DNA from: Alistipes sp. Zagget8
GTDB taxonomy: Bacteria > Bacteroidota > Bacteroidia > Bacteroidales > Rikenellaceae
Direction of reading: 5' to 3'
Length of the DNA: 64,000 nt
NCBI GenBank assembly: GCA_001941065.1
Contig: MSHJ01000011.1
Coordinates: 124,001 to 188,000, forward strand
In this document: positions 24,886 through 33,428 of the stretch, piece after piece
How the letters are laid out: each line of letters opens with the position of its first letter
Position numbering within the stretch: the first letter of the stretch is position 1
Notes under the pieces: model-generated
Database searches by the model: none
What the model saw: only the letters and a program-made list of their open reading frames with translations
What the model was told of the DNA's origin: nothing
Position numbers and translations under genes: made by a program

Positions 24886-25875
24886 ATGATTACACTCGAA
24901 GACATTCACAAACCCGTGACTGCCGAACTGGAGGCCTTCGACGATTTTGTCGACCGCCAGTTCACGGCCGAGGGGGAGTTGCTTTCCGATATGTTGCGAT
25001 ACGCCCTTTCCACGCGCGGCAAGGGCATCCGTCCCATGCTGGTGATGCTTTCGGCGGCGATGAACGCCCCGGTGAAGGGTGCCGCGATGGGCCGCCGGGC
25101 TTGTCTGGCCGCCATGCTGGTCGAAATGATCCATGTGGCGTCGCTGATTCACGACGACGTGATCGACGAATCCGACATGCGCCGCGGGAAACCTTCGGCC
25201 AACGCCCGCTGGCAGTCGCACAAAGCCGTGATCCTCGGCGACTACATCCTGGCCAAAAACATGAATATCGGCCTGCAGAGCGGGCAGTTCGACCTGGTGA
25301 CCCACGTCTGCGGCTCGATGGCCGCGCTGTGCGAGGGTGAGGTCCTGCAGGACGAATGCGCCCGGAACCGCACGATGAACCGCCAGGCGTATCTCGACAT
25401 TATTTATAAGAAGACCGCGAGCCTGCTGGGCGTCAGCGCTTCGGCCGGTGCGCTGGCCGTAGGGGCCACGCGCGACAAGGTCGCCACGATGCGCCGCTTC
25501 GGCGAGGCCGTGGGCATGGCCTTTCAGATTCAGGACGACATTCTCGACTATACCCCGGCGGCGCATACGGGCAAACCGGCGAACAACGACCTGCGCGAGG
25601 GTAAAATCACGCTGCCGCTGCTCTCGGTGCTCGACCGTGCCTCGGAGGAGCGCCGCGCCGACCTGCTGGCCCGGCTGGCCCGCTGCCACGAGGACGACGA
25701 TGCGGTCGAATACCTGCGCTCGGCGGTCGAGAACGAAGGCGGCCTGGCCTTTGCCGCCGAGGTGATGCAAAGCTACGTCACGCGGGCTGTGGAGATGCTC
25801 GCCGACTACGAGGATTCCGAATACCGCTCGGCGCTGATCAACCTCTGCGCCTACATCGCCGAACGGGACCGCTGA
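24886..25875 (+). CDS. all-trans polyprenyl diphosphate synthase
   Basis: Extends isoprenyl diphosphates, probably for the menaquinone side chain. Both aspartate-rich motifs are visible: HDDVIDESD (first, binding the allylic substrate through magnesium) and FQIQDDILDYT (second), with KGIRPMLVMLSA and GKPANNDLREGKITLPLL as further family features. The 329-residue protein has the usual length. The ATG at 24886 is preferred over an upstream TTG at 24859, as the latter would place the -7 box inside the coding sequence. Chain length cannot be derived securely from the sequence. Forty bases further on begins a sugar transporter, probably an independent unit. Confidence 0.93.
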   Translation: MITLEDIHKPVTAELEAFDDFVDRQFTAEGELLSDMLRYALSTRGKGIRPMLVMLSAAMNAPVKGAAMGRRACLAAMLVEMIHVASLIHDDVIDESDMRRGKPSANARWQSHKAVILGDYILAKNMNIGLQSGQFDLVTHVCGSMAALCEGEVLQDECARNRTMNRQAYLDIIYKKTASLLGVSASAGALAVGATRDKVATMRRFGEAVGMAFQIQDDILDYTPAAHTGKPANNDLREGKITLPLLSVLDRASEERRADLLARLARCHEDDDAVEYLRSAVENEGGLAFAAEVMQSYVTRAVEMLADYEDSEYRSALINLCAYIAERDR

Positions 25876-25915
25876 TCCCGCTTCCCCGAAAACTCATTAA
25901 CCTAAATAGATAAAA

Positions 25916-27220
25916 ATGGAGACTAAAAAACAAAATTATGTTTTGCCGATCGTCGTGATGATCTTCCTCTTCGGTATGATCTCGTTCGTGACGAATCTGG
26001 CATCACCGATGGGTGACATTCTGAAGTATCAGTTCAATGTCCCGAACTGGATGGGTACGCTGGGCGTATTCGCCAATTTCATCGCTTATGCGATCATGGG
26101 CTATCCTGCGGGCAACATGCTTCAGAAGTTTGGCTACAAGAAGACCGCGCTGGTCGCCATTGCCGTCGGTTTCATCGGTGTCGGCATCCAGACGCTGTCT
26201 GGTACGGCCCAGAGTTTCGGCGTTTACCTGCTGGGAGCGTTCATCGCAGGTTTCTCCATGTGCCTGCTCAATACGGTCGTGAATCCCATGCTGAACAAGC
26301 TCGGCGGCGGCGGTAACAAGGGTAACCAGCTGATCCAGGCCGGCGGTTCGTTCAACTCGCTCTGCGGTACGGCTGTGATTATCCTGACGGGTCTGCTGAT
26401 TCCCGAGGGCATCAAGAACGCGCAGATCAGCAACGTATTCCCGCTGATGTACGCCGCGCTGGCCATCTTCGCCTTCGCCTTCGTCGTAATCAGCCTGACG
26501 AAAATTCCGGAGAACAAGAAGGAGGACGGCAAAAAGGCCGCCGAGGCTTCCAAATACGGTCCGCTGTCGTTCCGTCACTTTATCATGGGTTCCATCGCGA
26601 TCTTCGTTTATGTAGGTATCGAGGTGGGTATTCCCAACGTGCTGCAGAAATGGCTGCAGAATCCCGACCTGAACGTACTGGGCAGCGGCGTGAATGCCGA
26701 GGCCGTTGCCGGATCGGTTGCCGCCACGTATTGGTTCCTGATGCTGATCGGCCGTCTGCTGGGCGCCGCTGTCGGCAGCAAGGTGTCGGCCAAGAGCATG
26801 CTGACCGTCGTTTCCTGCGTGGGTCTGGTGCTTACGCTGGGTGCGATGTTCGCTCCCGAGGTGGCTGTCAACCTTCCCGTCTTCAACGGTTCCGCAGGTT
26901 TCGGCCTGGTGAACGTTCCCGTCAATGCGGCGCTGCTGGTGCTCGTCGGACTGTGCACCTCCGTTATGTGGGGCGGCATCTTCAACCTCGCGGTCGAAGG
27001 GCTGGGCAAATACACCGAGAAAGCTTCGGGTATCTTCATGGCGCTGGTTTGCGGCGGCGGTATCCTGCCCCTGCTTCAGAATGCGATTGTCGACGTGACC
27101 GACGGCGGCATGGGCTACCTGACCAGCTACTGGGTGATCGTGATCGCGTTGGCCTACCTGCTCTACTACGCCCTCGTGGGTTCGAAGAATGTCAACAAGG
27201 ATATTCCCGTAACGGAATAA
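25916..27220 (+). CDS. FucP/GluP-type sugar:proton symporter (MFS)
   Basis: A 434-residue, twelve-helix major facilitator protein. The N-terminus (VLPIVVMIFLFGMISFVTNL), the segment YPAGNMLQKFGYKKTALVA with the MFS loop after helix 2, and LLNTVVNPMLNKLGGGGNKG followed by QAGGSFNSLCG are typical of the glucose/galactose/fucose subgroup. It imports a hexose at the inner membrane. Neighbours give no hint of the sugar; the mannose-glycan locus is about 10 kb away. A strong terminator follows. Family secure, substrate open. Confidence 0.9.
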   Translation: METKKQNYVLPIVVMIFLFGMISFVTNLASPMGDILKYQFNVPNWMGTLGVFANFIAYAIMGYPAGNMLQKFGYKKTALVAIAVGFIGVGIQTLSGTAQSFGVYLLGAFIAGFSMCLLNTVVNPMLNKLGGGGNKGNQLIQAGGSFNSLCGTAVIILTGLLIPEGIKNAQISNVFPLMYAALAIFAFAFVVISLTKIPENKKEDGKKAAEASKYGPLSFRHFIMGSIAIFVYVGIEVGIPNVLQKWLQNPDLNVLGSGVNAEAVAGSVAATYWFLMLIGRLLGAAVGSKVSAKSMLTVVSCVGLVLTLGAMFAPEVAVNLPVFNGSAGFGLVNVPVNAALLVLVGLCTSVMWGGIFNLAVEGLGKYTEKASGIFMALVCGGGILPLLQNAIVDVTDGGMGYLTSYWVIVIALAYLLYYALVGSKNVNKDIPVTE

Positions 27221-27261
27221 CTCTCGATTTCGGCGGGCGTCTCGTTGCGTCCGTTCCCGTG

Positions 27262-27309
27262 CGGCACGCATGGATGTACTTTCGGGTACGCCATGCGTGC
27301 CGTCTTTTT
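27262..27309 (+). terminator. intrinsic terminator after the sugar transporter
   Basis: CGGCACGCATGG (27262-27273) pairs perfectly with CCATGCGTGCCG (27291-27302), with an inner GTAC/GTAC pairing, and is followed by TCTTTTTG. Confidence 0.9.
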
Positions 27310-27341
27310 GCGGGGAGGAGTTATGCCCGGGACGTCATAAA

Positions 27342-27379
27342 GAACGGGACGAACGGGAGTTTGTCCCATTCGTCCCGTT
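27342..27379 (-). terminator. second hairpin in the convergent gap, likely for efp
   Basis: AACGGGACGAACGGGA (27342-27357) pairs with TCCCATTCGTCCCGTT (27364-27379) with one mismatch. It lies 37 bases beyond the efp stop on the minus strand. No long T run follows in that direction, so it may act as an RNA 3'-end stabiliser rather than a classical terminator. Confidence 0.55.
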
Positions 27380-27416
27380 TGAGGGATGTGCGGAAATATC
27401 CGCTTATAATCGAAAA

Positions 27417-28004
27417 CTATTTGATGCGCTCGTAGTACTCGCGGGTGCGGGTGTCGACGCGGATTTTGTCGCCCGTGTTGATGAAGAGCGGCACACGGAT
27501 CGTAGCTCCGTCTTTCGCCGTCGCGGAATTCACCGTCGCGGGTTTCAGTGAGTTGGTCGAAGCCGTGTCGCCCTTGATGCCCGGCTCGGTGTAGATCACC
27601 TCCATATCGACGATCGGGGGCAGCTCGGCCGAAAGAACCGACTCTTTCTCGGTGTGGAACATCACCTCGACGATCTGGCCGTCGGTGATCAGGTCGTAGT
27701 TGTTGATCAGGTTCCGGTCGATGTTGATCTCCTCGAAGGTCTCGGTGTGCATGAAATGGGCACCCAGGTCGTCCTCATAGGTGAACTGATAGGGACGGCG
27801 CTCGACACGCACCTGCTCGATTTTCTGGCCTACCGACGAAAAGGTGTTGTCCAGCACGCGGCCGTTTTCCAGGTTCTTGAGTTTCGAACGGACGAAGGCA
27901 GGGCCCTTACCCGGTTTGCAGTGCTGGAAATCGACTACAAGAAACGTCTTGCCGTCCATTTCGATACACATGCCGATTTTGATGTCAGCTGCTGTAATTG
28001 TCAT
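27417..28004 (-). CDS. efp: translation elongation factor P
   Basis: EF-P relieves ribosome stalling at proline runs. The 195-residue protein has the three-domain EF-P layout: the KOW-like domain with HCKPGKGPAFVRSKLKNL, whose loop lysine (Lys33 in PGKG) is the usual modification site, the middle domain (QFTYEDDLGAHFMHTETFEE), and the C-terminal OB domain ending TGDKIRVDTRTREYYERIK. In many family members the segment reads KPGKGGA; here a proline replaces the second glycine (PGKGPA), as in other Bacteroidetes I recall. The ATG at 28004 is chosen over an upstream extension without homology. No epmA/epmB modification genes are in the window. Confidence 0.97.
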   Translation of the reverse strand: MTITAADIKIGMCIEMDGKTFLVVDFQHCKPGKGPAFVRSKLKNLENGRVLDNTFSSVGQKIEQVRVERRPYQFTYEDDLGAHFMHTETFEEINIDRNLINNYDLITDGQIVEVMFHTEKESVLSAELPPIVDMEVIYTEPGIKGDTASTNSLKPATVNSATAKDGATIRVPLFINTGDKIRVDTRTREYYERIK

Positions 28005-28040
28005 AGGAATATAATTTATAATTGTTGTTTTTTCGCGGCG

Positions 28041-28048
28041 CAAAGTTA
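28041..28048 (-). promoter_or_regulatory. -7 box for efp
   Basis: CAAAGTTA is TAACTTTG on the minus strand, 36 bases ahead of the efp ATG. No convincing -33 TTG. The rest of the gap up to 28114 shows nothing else. Confidence 0.6.
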
Positions 28049-28113
28049 CGAAAAAAATCCGGAAATTCCTATTCTCGGGGCCACGGCCCGCCGTAAACGC
28101 CCGCAGAATGCTT

Positions 28114-28722
28114 TCAGAGCTCTATCGCCTTGCATTTGAGGCCCATCTGCCGAATCTTCTCCAGCGTGCGGGGAAGCGCATAGCGCATGTTGCGGAAGGC
28201 TTTTTCGCTGTCGTGGAACACCACGATGGCGCCCGGCACGAGGTATTTCGTGACGTTCTTCAGGCAGGTGCGGGGCGAGAGGCGGCGGTTGTAGTCGCGC
28301 GAGATGATGTCCCACATCACCAGTTTGTAGCGCTGGCCCAGGAAACGCGCCTGCGCCGGGGTGATACGCGCATAGGGAGGGCGGAACAGTTCGCTGTGAA
28401 CCAGGTCGTTGGCGAAATCGACATCCTCCGTATAGCGTTCGAGGCTCATGCCCCATCCCTTCTGGTGCGAGTAGGTGTGGTTGCCCACCTTGTGCCCGGC
28501 GTCGAGGATGCGCCGGTAGAGGTCGGGGTACATCTCGACGTTCTTGCCCAGGACGAAGAAAGTCGCTTTGGCACCGTACTTGTCCAGCGTGGAGAGTATC
28601 CACTCGGTGACACCCGGCGTGGGACCGTCGTCGAAGGTGAGGAACACTCCGTCTTCGTCGTCGATCTCCCAGATCAGGTCCGGCATCAGGCGCCGGATTA
28701 TTTTCGGTGGTTTAAAACGCAT
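28114..28722 (-). CDS. polysaccharide deacetylase family protein (NodB domain)
   Basis: A carbohydrate esterase 4 (NodB homology) domain protein of 202 residues. Motif 1 is FLTFDDGPTPGVTEWIL (Asp-Asp metal/catalytic pair), motif 2 is KVGNHTYSHQKGW (the HxxxH metal ligands), and RPPYARITPAQ is motif 3. These indicate an active metal-dependent deacetylase for N-acetylated glycans such as peptidoglycan or surface polysaccharide. No signal peptide is evident with the ATG at 28722; a longer frame to 28887 would give a hydrophobic stretch but would run across the TATTTTTG box and into the divergent promoter. Start therefore uncertain; catalytic family secure. Confidence 0.9.
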   Translation of the reverse strand: MRFKPPKIIRRLMPDLIWEIDDEDGVFLTFDDGPTPGVTEWILSTLDKYGAKATFFVLGKNVEMYPDLYRRILDAGHKVGNHTYSHQKGWGMSLERYTEDVDFANDLVHSELFRPPYARITPAQARFLGQRYKLVMWDIISRDYNRRLSPRTCLKNVTKYLVPGAIVVFHDSEKAFRNMRYALPRTLEKIRQMGLKCKAIEL

Positions 28723-28729
28723 GTCGGCG

Positions 28730-28778
28730 CAAAAATAGTGAAAATCCGGGCCATTTGGAAAAAATATATCTATATTTG
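28730..28778. promoter_or_regulatory. divergent -7 boxes for the deacetylase and DUF4837 genes
   Basis: CAAAAATA at 28730-28737 is TATTTTTG on the minus strand, only seven bases before the deacetylase ATG. TATATTTG at 28771-28778 points the other way, 26 bases before the DUF4837 ATG. Both fit the -7 consensus; the short leader of the first suggests near-leaderless translation or another start. Confidence 0.55.
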
Positions 28779-28804
28779 TCAAAGACAAACAGAATAGACT
28801 CGTT

Positions 28805-29818
28805 ATGAAAACGCTCTTCCGGATAGCGTTCGCGGCGCTGATCGTCGCGACGGCAGTGGGCTGCGACGCCTTCAAAACCCTGAACAAATCGAAAAAAAGC
28901 GCCCAGGGAAAACCCTACGAACTGATCGTGGTATGTCCCCAGGCGGAGTGGACGGGCGAGGTCGGAGACTCGCTGCGCGCGATCTTCACGGCCCCGGTGC
29001 CCTACCTGAATCAGGTGGAGCCGATCTTCGACGTGCTGCGCGTCACCGAACGCGGCTTCTCGGGCATGATCGCCGACCACCGCAACATCCTCAAAGTGCT
29101 CGTCGATCCCTCGCTGCAGGAGACCTCGACCGCCGTGCAATACGACGTTACGGCCGATCCGCAGATCGTGCTGACGCTTCAAGGACCCGACGATAAGGCG
29201 CTGGTGGAGTATCTCTCGCAGCACCGCGGGGACTTGGTCTATGTCCTCGAACAGGCTGAGCGCGACCGCGCCGTCAAGGCCAACGAGACATACAATAACC
29301 CCGGAGTCGAAGCGGCCGTCCGCAAGACGTTCGGGGTCGAAATGCGCATTCCGAAAGGATACCTGCTGGCCGCGCAGAAACCGGATTTTATCTGGGCCCG
29401 CAACGAGTTCCCCACCGCCAGCCAGGGATTTTTCGTCTACTCCTACCCTTACGAAGGACCGCAGTCGCTCTCGGCAGCAGCCTTGCTGGCCGCCCGCAAC
29501 AAGTATGCGGCGCTGGTCCCCGGACCTTCGGAGGGTTCGTACATGACCACTTCGGACGCATTCGAACCCGACTACCGCCTGTTCCGCCTCGAAGGACGCC
29601 TGTGGTGCGAGCTGCGGGGATTCTGGGACGTGAAAGGCGATTTCATGGGCGGCCCGTTCGTGAGCTATTCGACCGTGGACACGGCCACCAATCGCGTTTT
29701 CACACTCGATTGTTACGTTTACGCCCCCGACCTGAACAAGCCCCGCAAACGCAACTACATGCGGGGCGTCGAGCACCTGCTCTACTCGGTGCGCTTCCCC
29801 AAGCAGGCGGCGGAGTAA
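28805..29818 (+). CDS. DUF4837 lipoprotein
   Basis: The N-terminus (MKTLFRIAFAALIVATAVGC followed by DAFKTLN) is a lipoprotein signal with lipobox AVGC. The 337-residue sequence has the DUF4837 pattern, starting with GKPYELIVVCPQAEWTGEVG and SLRAIFTAPVPYLNQVEPIFD, and later RNEFPTASQGFFVYSYPYEG and MGGPFVSYSTVDTATNRVF. The family is confined largely to Bacteroidetes and has no assigned function. It is followed after 55 bases by cardiolipin synthase and may share its transcript. Confidence 0.86.
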   Translation: MKTLFRIAFAALIVATAVGCDAFKTLNKSKKSAQGKPYELIVVCPQAEWTGEVGDSLRAIFTAPVPYLNQVEPIFDVLRVTERGFSGMIADHRNILKVLVDPSLQETSTAVQYDVTADPQIVLTLQGPDDKALVEYLSQHRGDLVYVLEQAERDRAVKANETYNNPGVEAAVRKTFGVEMRIPKGYLLAAQKPDFIWARNEFPTASQGFFVYSYPYEGPQSLSAAALLAARNKYAALVPGPSEGSYMTTSDAFEPDYRLFRLEGRLWCELRGFWDVKGDFMGGPFVSYSTVDTATNRVFTLDCYVYAPDLNKPRKRNYMRGVEHLLYSVRFPKQAAE

Positions 29819-29873
29819 CCCGGCCCCGCCCGGCCCGGCGCAAAGCGCCGCATGATACGAAGAAACCGGCAAT

Positions 29874-31289
29874 ATGCAGCAGATACTGACATATACGTTC
29901 CTCGTTCTCTACACGGTCACGATCCTCAGCATCGTCCTGGTCATCATCACCGACAACCGGAACCCGCTGAAGACCCTGCCGTGGATCATCGTACTCGTGT
30001 TCGCACCTGTCGTGGGGCTGTTGTTCTATTTCTTTTTCGGACAGAACCTCTCCAAACGGCGCATCATTTCGCGCCGCACGCGCAGGCGCATCACCATGCA
30101 GCTCGAGGAGGCCCACGACACGGAGCGGCCCGAAATCCCGGAGGAGCACCGCCAGCTGGCCACGCTCCTCTACAGCACGATCCACTCCGTACCGCTCTAC
30201 GGCAGCCACATCACCCCCTACACCGACGGCACGTCGAAAATGGAGGCCCTGCTGGCCGAGATCGCCGGGGCGAAGCATCATATTCACATTCAGTATTACA
30301 TCTTCTGCGACGACGAAACGGGCTGCCGCCTGCGCGATGCGTTGGTGGAAAAGGCCCGGCAGGGGGTCGAGGTGCGCATACTCTACGACGACGTGGGGTG
30401 CAGCGGGGTGAAAAAAGCCTTTTTCGAAGGGATGCGCCGCGAGGGAATCGAGGTCTTCTCGTTCCTGCACGTCAAGTTCCCGCTCTTCACCAGCAAGGTC
30501 AACTACCGCAACCACCGCAAGATCGCCGTCATCGACGGCCGCGTGGGATTTATCGGCGGCATGAACGTTGCCGACCGCTACATCCGCGGCACGGAGTGGG
30601 GTTCGTGGCGTGACACCCATTTCCGGATCGAGGGCAGCGGCGCGGCAGGGCTTCAGGTGTCGTTCCTGAGCGACTGGTCGGCGACCACCAAACAGCATAT
30701 AACGGGTGCGGCGTATTTTCCCCAGACGGAACGGCTCACGAATGACATTCTCCAGATCGTCCCCAGCGGCCCCTTCGGACAATGGCGGGCGCTGCTTCAG
30801 GCCGACAGCTACGCCGTTTCGAACGCCCGGCGGCGGATCTGGATACAAACTCCTTACTACCTGCCTTCGGACGTGCTGAACACGGCCCTGCAGGTGGCGG
30901 CGCTGGCAGGCATCGACGTGCGGCTGATGCTCCCGGCGCGGTCCGATTCGAAGATCGTGGACCTGGCGTCGCACTCCTACCTCGACGACATGATGAAAGC
31001 GGGGGTGAAGATTCTGTTCTACACCCCCGGATTCCTGCATTCCAAGTTACTGATTATCGACGATGCGCTGACCGTAATCGGCTCGGCAAACATGGATTTC
31101 CGCAGTTTCGAGCACAATTTCGAGATCAACGCCTTCGTCTACGACACGGAGTTCACGGCCCGTATGGACGCCGTCTTCGAGGACGACGCCTCGCGCTGTC
31201 ACGTCCTGACCCCGAACGAATGGTTCAACCGTCCGCGGCCGCGCCGCTGGGCCGAGTCGCTGATGCGGGTATTCTCTCCGCTGCTGTAA
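29874..31289 (+). CDS. cls: cardiolipin synthase
   Basis: Cardiolipin synthase of the phospholipase D superfamily joins two phosphatidylglycerol molecules at the inner membrane. The 471-residue protein has two N-terminal membrane helices (TFLVLYTVTILSIVLVIITD and TLPWIIVLVFAPVVGLLFYF), then two PLD domains, each with its HKD motif: NHRKIAVIDGRVGFIGGMN and HSKLLIIDDALTVIGSANMD. Length and order match ClsA-type enzymes. The convergent DUF2059 gene ends ten bases after its stop, leaving no room for a separate terminator. Confidence 0.96.
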   Translation: MQQILTYTFLVLYTVTILSIVLVIITDNRNPLKTLPWIIVLVFAPVVGLLFYFFFGQNLSKRRIISRRTRRRITMQLEEAHDTERPEIPEEHRQLATLLYSTIHSVPLYGSHITPYTDGTSKMEALLAEIAGAKHHIHIQYYIFCDDETGCRLRDALVEKARQGVEVRILYDDVGCSGVKKAFFEGMRREGIEVFSFLHVKFPLFTSKVNYRNHRKIAVIDGRVGFIGGMNVADRYIRGTEWGSWRDTHFRIEGSGAAGLQVSFLSDWSATTKQHITGAAYFPQTERLTNDILQIVPSGPFGQWRALLQADSYAVSNARRRIWIQTPYYLPSDVLNTALQVAALAGIDVRLMLPARSDSKIVDLASHSYLDDMMKAGVKILFYTPGFLHSKLLIIDDALTVIGSANMDFRSFEHNFEINAFVYDTEFTARMDAVFEDDASRCHVLTPNEWFNRPRPRRWAESLMRVFSPLL

Positions 31290-31298
31290 TTCCGACCG

Positions 31299-31757
31299 CT
31301 ATTTATAGCCCAGTTGCTGCATCTCCTGCATCATTTCCCGGGCGATCTCCATGCCGAGCTGCTGTCCGGCCTGCATGCCTTCGCTGGTCATGGAGGGCGT
31401 CGCCGCGGCGAGCTTCTTTCCCACGGGCGATTCGTAGAAAGCCACGATCTGCTTCAGGTCGGCGAGCGTCAGGTGTTTCTTATAGATAGGCACATAGATT
31501 TCGACCAGTTTATCCTTGGTCTTCCGGTTCCACTTGGCCCGGAAGCTGTCCCAGAAATCGGCGGGAACCTCCTTGGCCGTCAGCTGCTTCATGGCGGGAA
31601 TCAGCTGGTCCATAATGACATCCGCCGAAGCCAGCGCACCGGACTTGTCCAGCATTTTGGTCAGCTGCTGGCGGTATTCGCCGTCCTGTGCGGCGGCCGG
31701 AGCGGCGAAAACGAAGAGAGCCAGCACGAGAGCGGCTCCGAAAAGCATTTTTTTCAT
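31299..31757 (-). CDS. exported DUF2059 protein
   Basis: A 152-residue protein with a signal peptide (MKKMLFGAALVLALFVFAAP, cleavage after AAAQ). The mature, all-helical part includes YRQQLTKMLDKSGALASADV and the DUF2059 hallmark LADLKQIVAFYESPVGKKL. Such proteins are periplasmic and of unknown function. It lies 26 bases downstream of the response regulator gene on the same strand, so it is likely the last gene of the two-component operon and perhaps linked to envelope sensing; that link is inference. Confidence 0.88.
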   Translation of the reverse strand: MKKMLFGAALVLALFVFAAPAAAQDGEYRQQLTKMLDKSGALASADVIMDQLIPAMKQLTAKEVPADFWDSFRAKWNRKTKDKLVEIYVPIYKKHLTLADLKQIVAFYESPVGKKLAAATPSMTSEGMQAGQQLGMEIAREMMQEMQQLGYK

Positions 31758-31783
31758 ATCGGAAATTTTTAAGGGTTGGCGGG

Positions 31784-32419
31784 TCAGATGTCGACGATGC
31801 CGTTGCGGATGGCATAGACGACCAGGCTGGCGGTGTTCTTGCAGCCGGTCTTTTCGAGGATATTGGCGCGGTGCTTGTCGACCGTGCGCTTCGAAATGAA
31901 GAGTTCGTCGGCGATTTCCTGATTCGACAGGCCCCGGCAGACCGCCACCAGAATCTCGCGTTCACGCGACGAGAGCTGTTCGTCGGCGGCGTCTTCGCGC
32001 GTGCGCATGCGCCCCGTGAGCGAGGCTAACAGCTGGGGCGAAAAGTAACTCCCGCCGCCCATCACCGTCTCGATGGCGTCGATCACGTCGCCGATGTCGG
32101 AATCTTTCAGCAGAAAGCCCCGGGCTCCTGCCTCGACCATCCGCGAGTAGTAACTCTCCTCACCGAACATCGAAAGGGTGATGATCTGCAGGTCGGGACG
32201 CCGCGCCAGCGCCCGTTCGGTCGTCTGTGCGCCGTCGAGCCCCGGCATGGAGAAATCCATGAAGACAATGTCGGCTTCGACATCGTCCAGCATGGCCAGA
32301 AACTCCTCGCCGCTGGCCGCCTCGCCCACCACGCGGCAGTCCGCACAGCGTTCGAGCAGTCCCCGCAGTCCATTGCGGAAGAGCGAATGATCGTCTACGA
32401 GCAAAATTCGGCGTTCCAT
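31784..32419 (-). CDS. NarL/LuxR-type response regulator
   Basis: The receiver domain has the acidic pair in LLVDDHSLF, the phosphorylated Asp55 in ADIVFMDFSMPGLDG, and the conserved Lys in GARGFLLKDSDIGD. The C-terminal LuxR-type helix-turn-helix is LSSREREILVAVCRGLSNQE through ELFISKRTVDKHRANIL. The 211-residue length is standard. It follows the histidine kinase gene by one base and the pair forms a classical operon. Target genes are unknown. Confidence 0.95.
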   Translation of the reverse strand: MERRILLVDDHSLFRNGLRGLLERCADCRVVGEAASGEEFLAMLDDVEADIVFMDFSMPGLDGAQTTERALARRPDLQIITLSMFGEESYYSRMVEAGARGFLLKDSDIGDVIDAIETVMGGGSYFSPQLLASLTGRMRTREDAADEQLSSREREILVAVCRGLSNQEIADELFISKRTVDKHRANILEKTGCKNTASLVVYAIRNGIVDI

Positions 32420-32420
32420 A

Positions 32421-33395
32421 TTACCGGCGGCGTTTGCGGTGTTTGGCAGGCGCAGGGGCCTGCTGCGTATTGACGTGGATGGCGGCCCGCATCCCCTTGC
32501 CCTTGGCCGAGGAGATGTCGAAGGTCCCGCCCAGCGAATTGATGCGCGAAGCGATGTTCGAAAGCCCCATGCCGCAGTCCATCATCGCCTGCGGATTGAA
32601 TCCCCGGCCGTTGTCGGTATAGTCGAGCGTCAGCTCGGGGCCGTTCTGCGACAGCGAGAGGTTGACCGCCGTGCAGGCGGCGTGTTTGAGCGAGTTGTTG
32701 ATCAGCTCGCAGATCACGCGGTAGAGGATCACCTCGATGTCGGTGTCGTAGCGTTCCGAGCGCAGGTTGGTTGTGAAGCGTATCTTCACGTCGTGCATCG
32801 CGGCGCTCTTGTCGATGAAATTCTGCACCCCGCGGGCCAGTCCGAAATCGTTCAGCACGTGCGGCGAGAGGTTGTTCGAAATTTCGCGCAGCGAACGGAT
32901 CGCCTCGTCGATGACATAGGTCGTATTGTCGATGATCTCGCGCTGGTCGGCATTGTGTTCCTCGCGCGAAAGGGCCGTGAGCGACATCCGGGCCGACGAG
33001 AGCAGCGGCCCGAGGCCGTCGTGAAGCTCCTTCGAGAAGCGCGAACGGGCCTTCTCCTCGGTGCGGAGCACGGCCGTCAGGATGCGCTTGTTCAGCAGCG
33101 ACCGCTGGCGGTTGAGCCGGTCGATGTATTTGAAAAGTTTGTGGGCGTACATCACGCCGATCGAGAGGCAGACCGAGATCACGATGCCCAGGTAGCCGAA
33201 CCACCAGCGCGGAATGACCTCGAAACCCGAGGCGAGAAGCAGCTGCACGAGGCGTTCGACCGAGAGCAGCGAGAAACCTACGATGAAGAGAATCCACACC
33301 GAATTGTATTTGGTGGTGCGCACCAGCCGCAGGGCGTAGCCCGTGGCGACGCATTGGATGACGATGGCGATGACGAGCAGGATCTTGATCAGCAT
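32421..33395 (-). CDS. membrane sensor histidine kinase (HisKA_3/NarX type)
   Basis: A 324-residue kinase with three predicted N-terminal membrane segments (about residues 4-22, 34-56 and 64-85) and no sizeable periplasmic domain. The phospho-accepting histidine is in SRFSKELHDGLGPLLSSARM, and the ATPase domain has the N box INNSLKHA and the G boxes YTDNGRGFNP and GMGLSNIASRINSLGG. The lack of an extracytoplasmic sensor domain suggests detection within the membrane, or of a membrane partner. It is cotranscribed with the response regulator and the DUF2059 gene. Confidence 0.94.
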   Translation of the reverse strand: MLIKILLVIAIVIQCVATGYALRLVRTTKYNSVWILFIVGFSLLSVERLVQLLLASGFEVIPRWWFGYLGIVISVCLSIGVMYAHKLFKYIDRLNRQRSLLNKRILTAVLRTEEKARSRFSKELHDGLGPLLSSARMSLTALSREEHNADQREIIDNTTYVIDEAIRSLREISNNLSPHVLNDFGLARGVQNFIDKSAAMHDVKIRFTTNLRSERYDTDIEVILYRVICELINNSLKHAACTAVNLSLSQNGPELTLDYTDNGRGFNPQAMMDCGMGLSNIASRINSLGGTFDISSAKGKGMRAAIHVNTQQAPAPAKHRKRRR

Positions 33396-33417
33396 AGGCG
33401 TCGGATTTGTCTTACGG

Positions 33418-33425
33418 CAAATATA
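33418..33425 (-). promoter_or_regulatory. -7 box for the two-component operon
   Basis: CAAATATA is TATATTTG on the minus strand, 22 bases ahead of the kinase ATG and just beyond the surE stop; the upstream element would lie inside surE. Confidence 0.55.
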
Positions 33426-33428
33426 CGA

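Noticed and set aside
28723..28887. Longer deacetylase with an N-terminal membrane segment
   Set aside because: The extension runs through both divergent -7 boxes and into the DUF4837 coding start, so it is probably not translated, though a signal-anchor form cannot be fully excluded.
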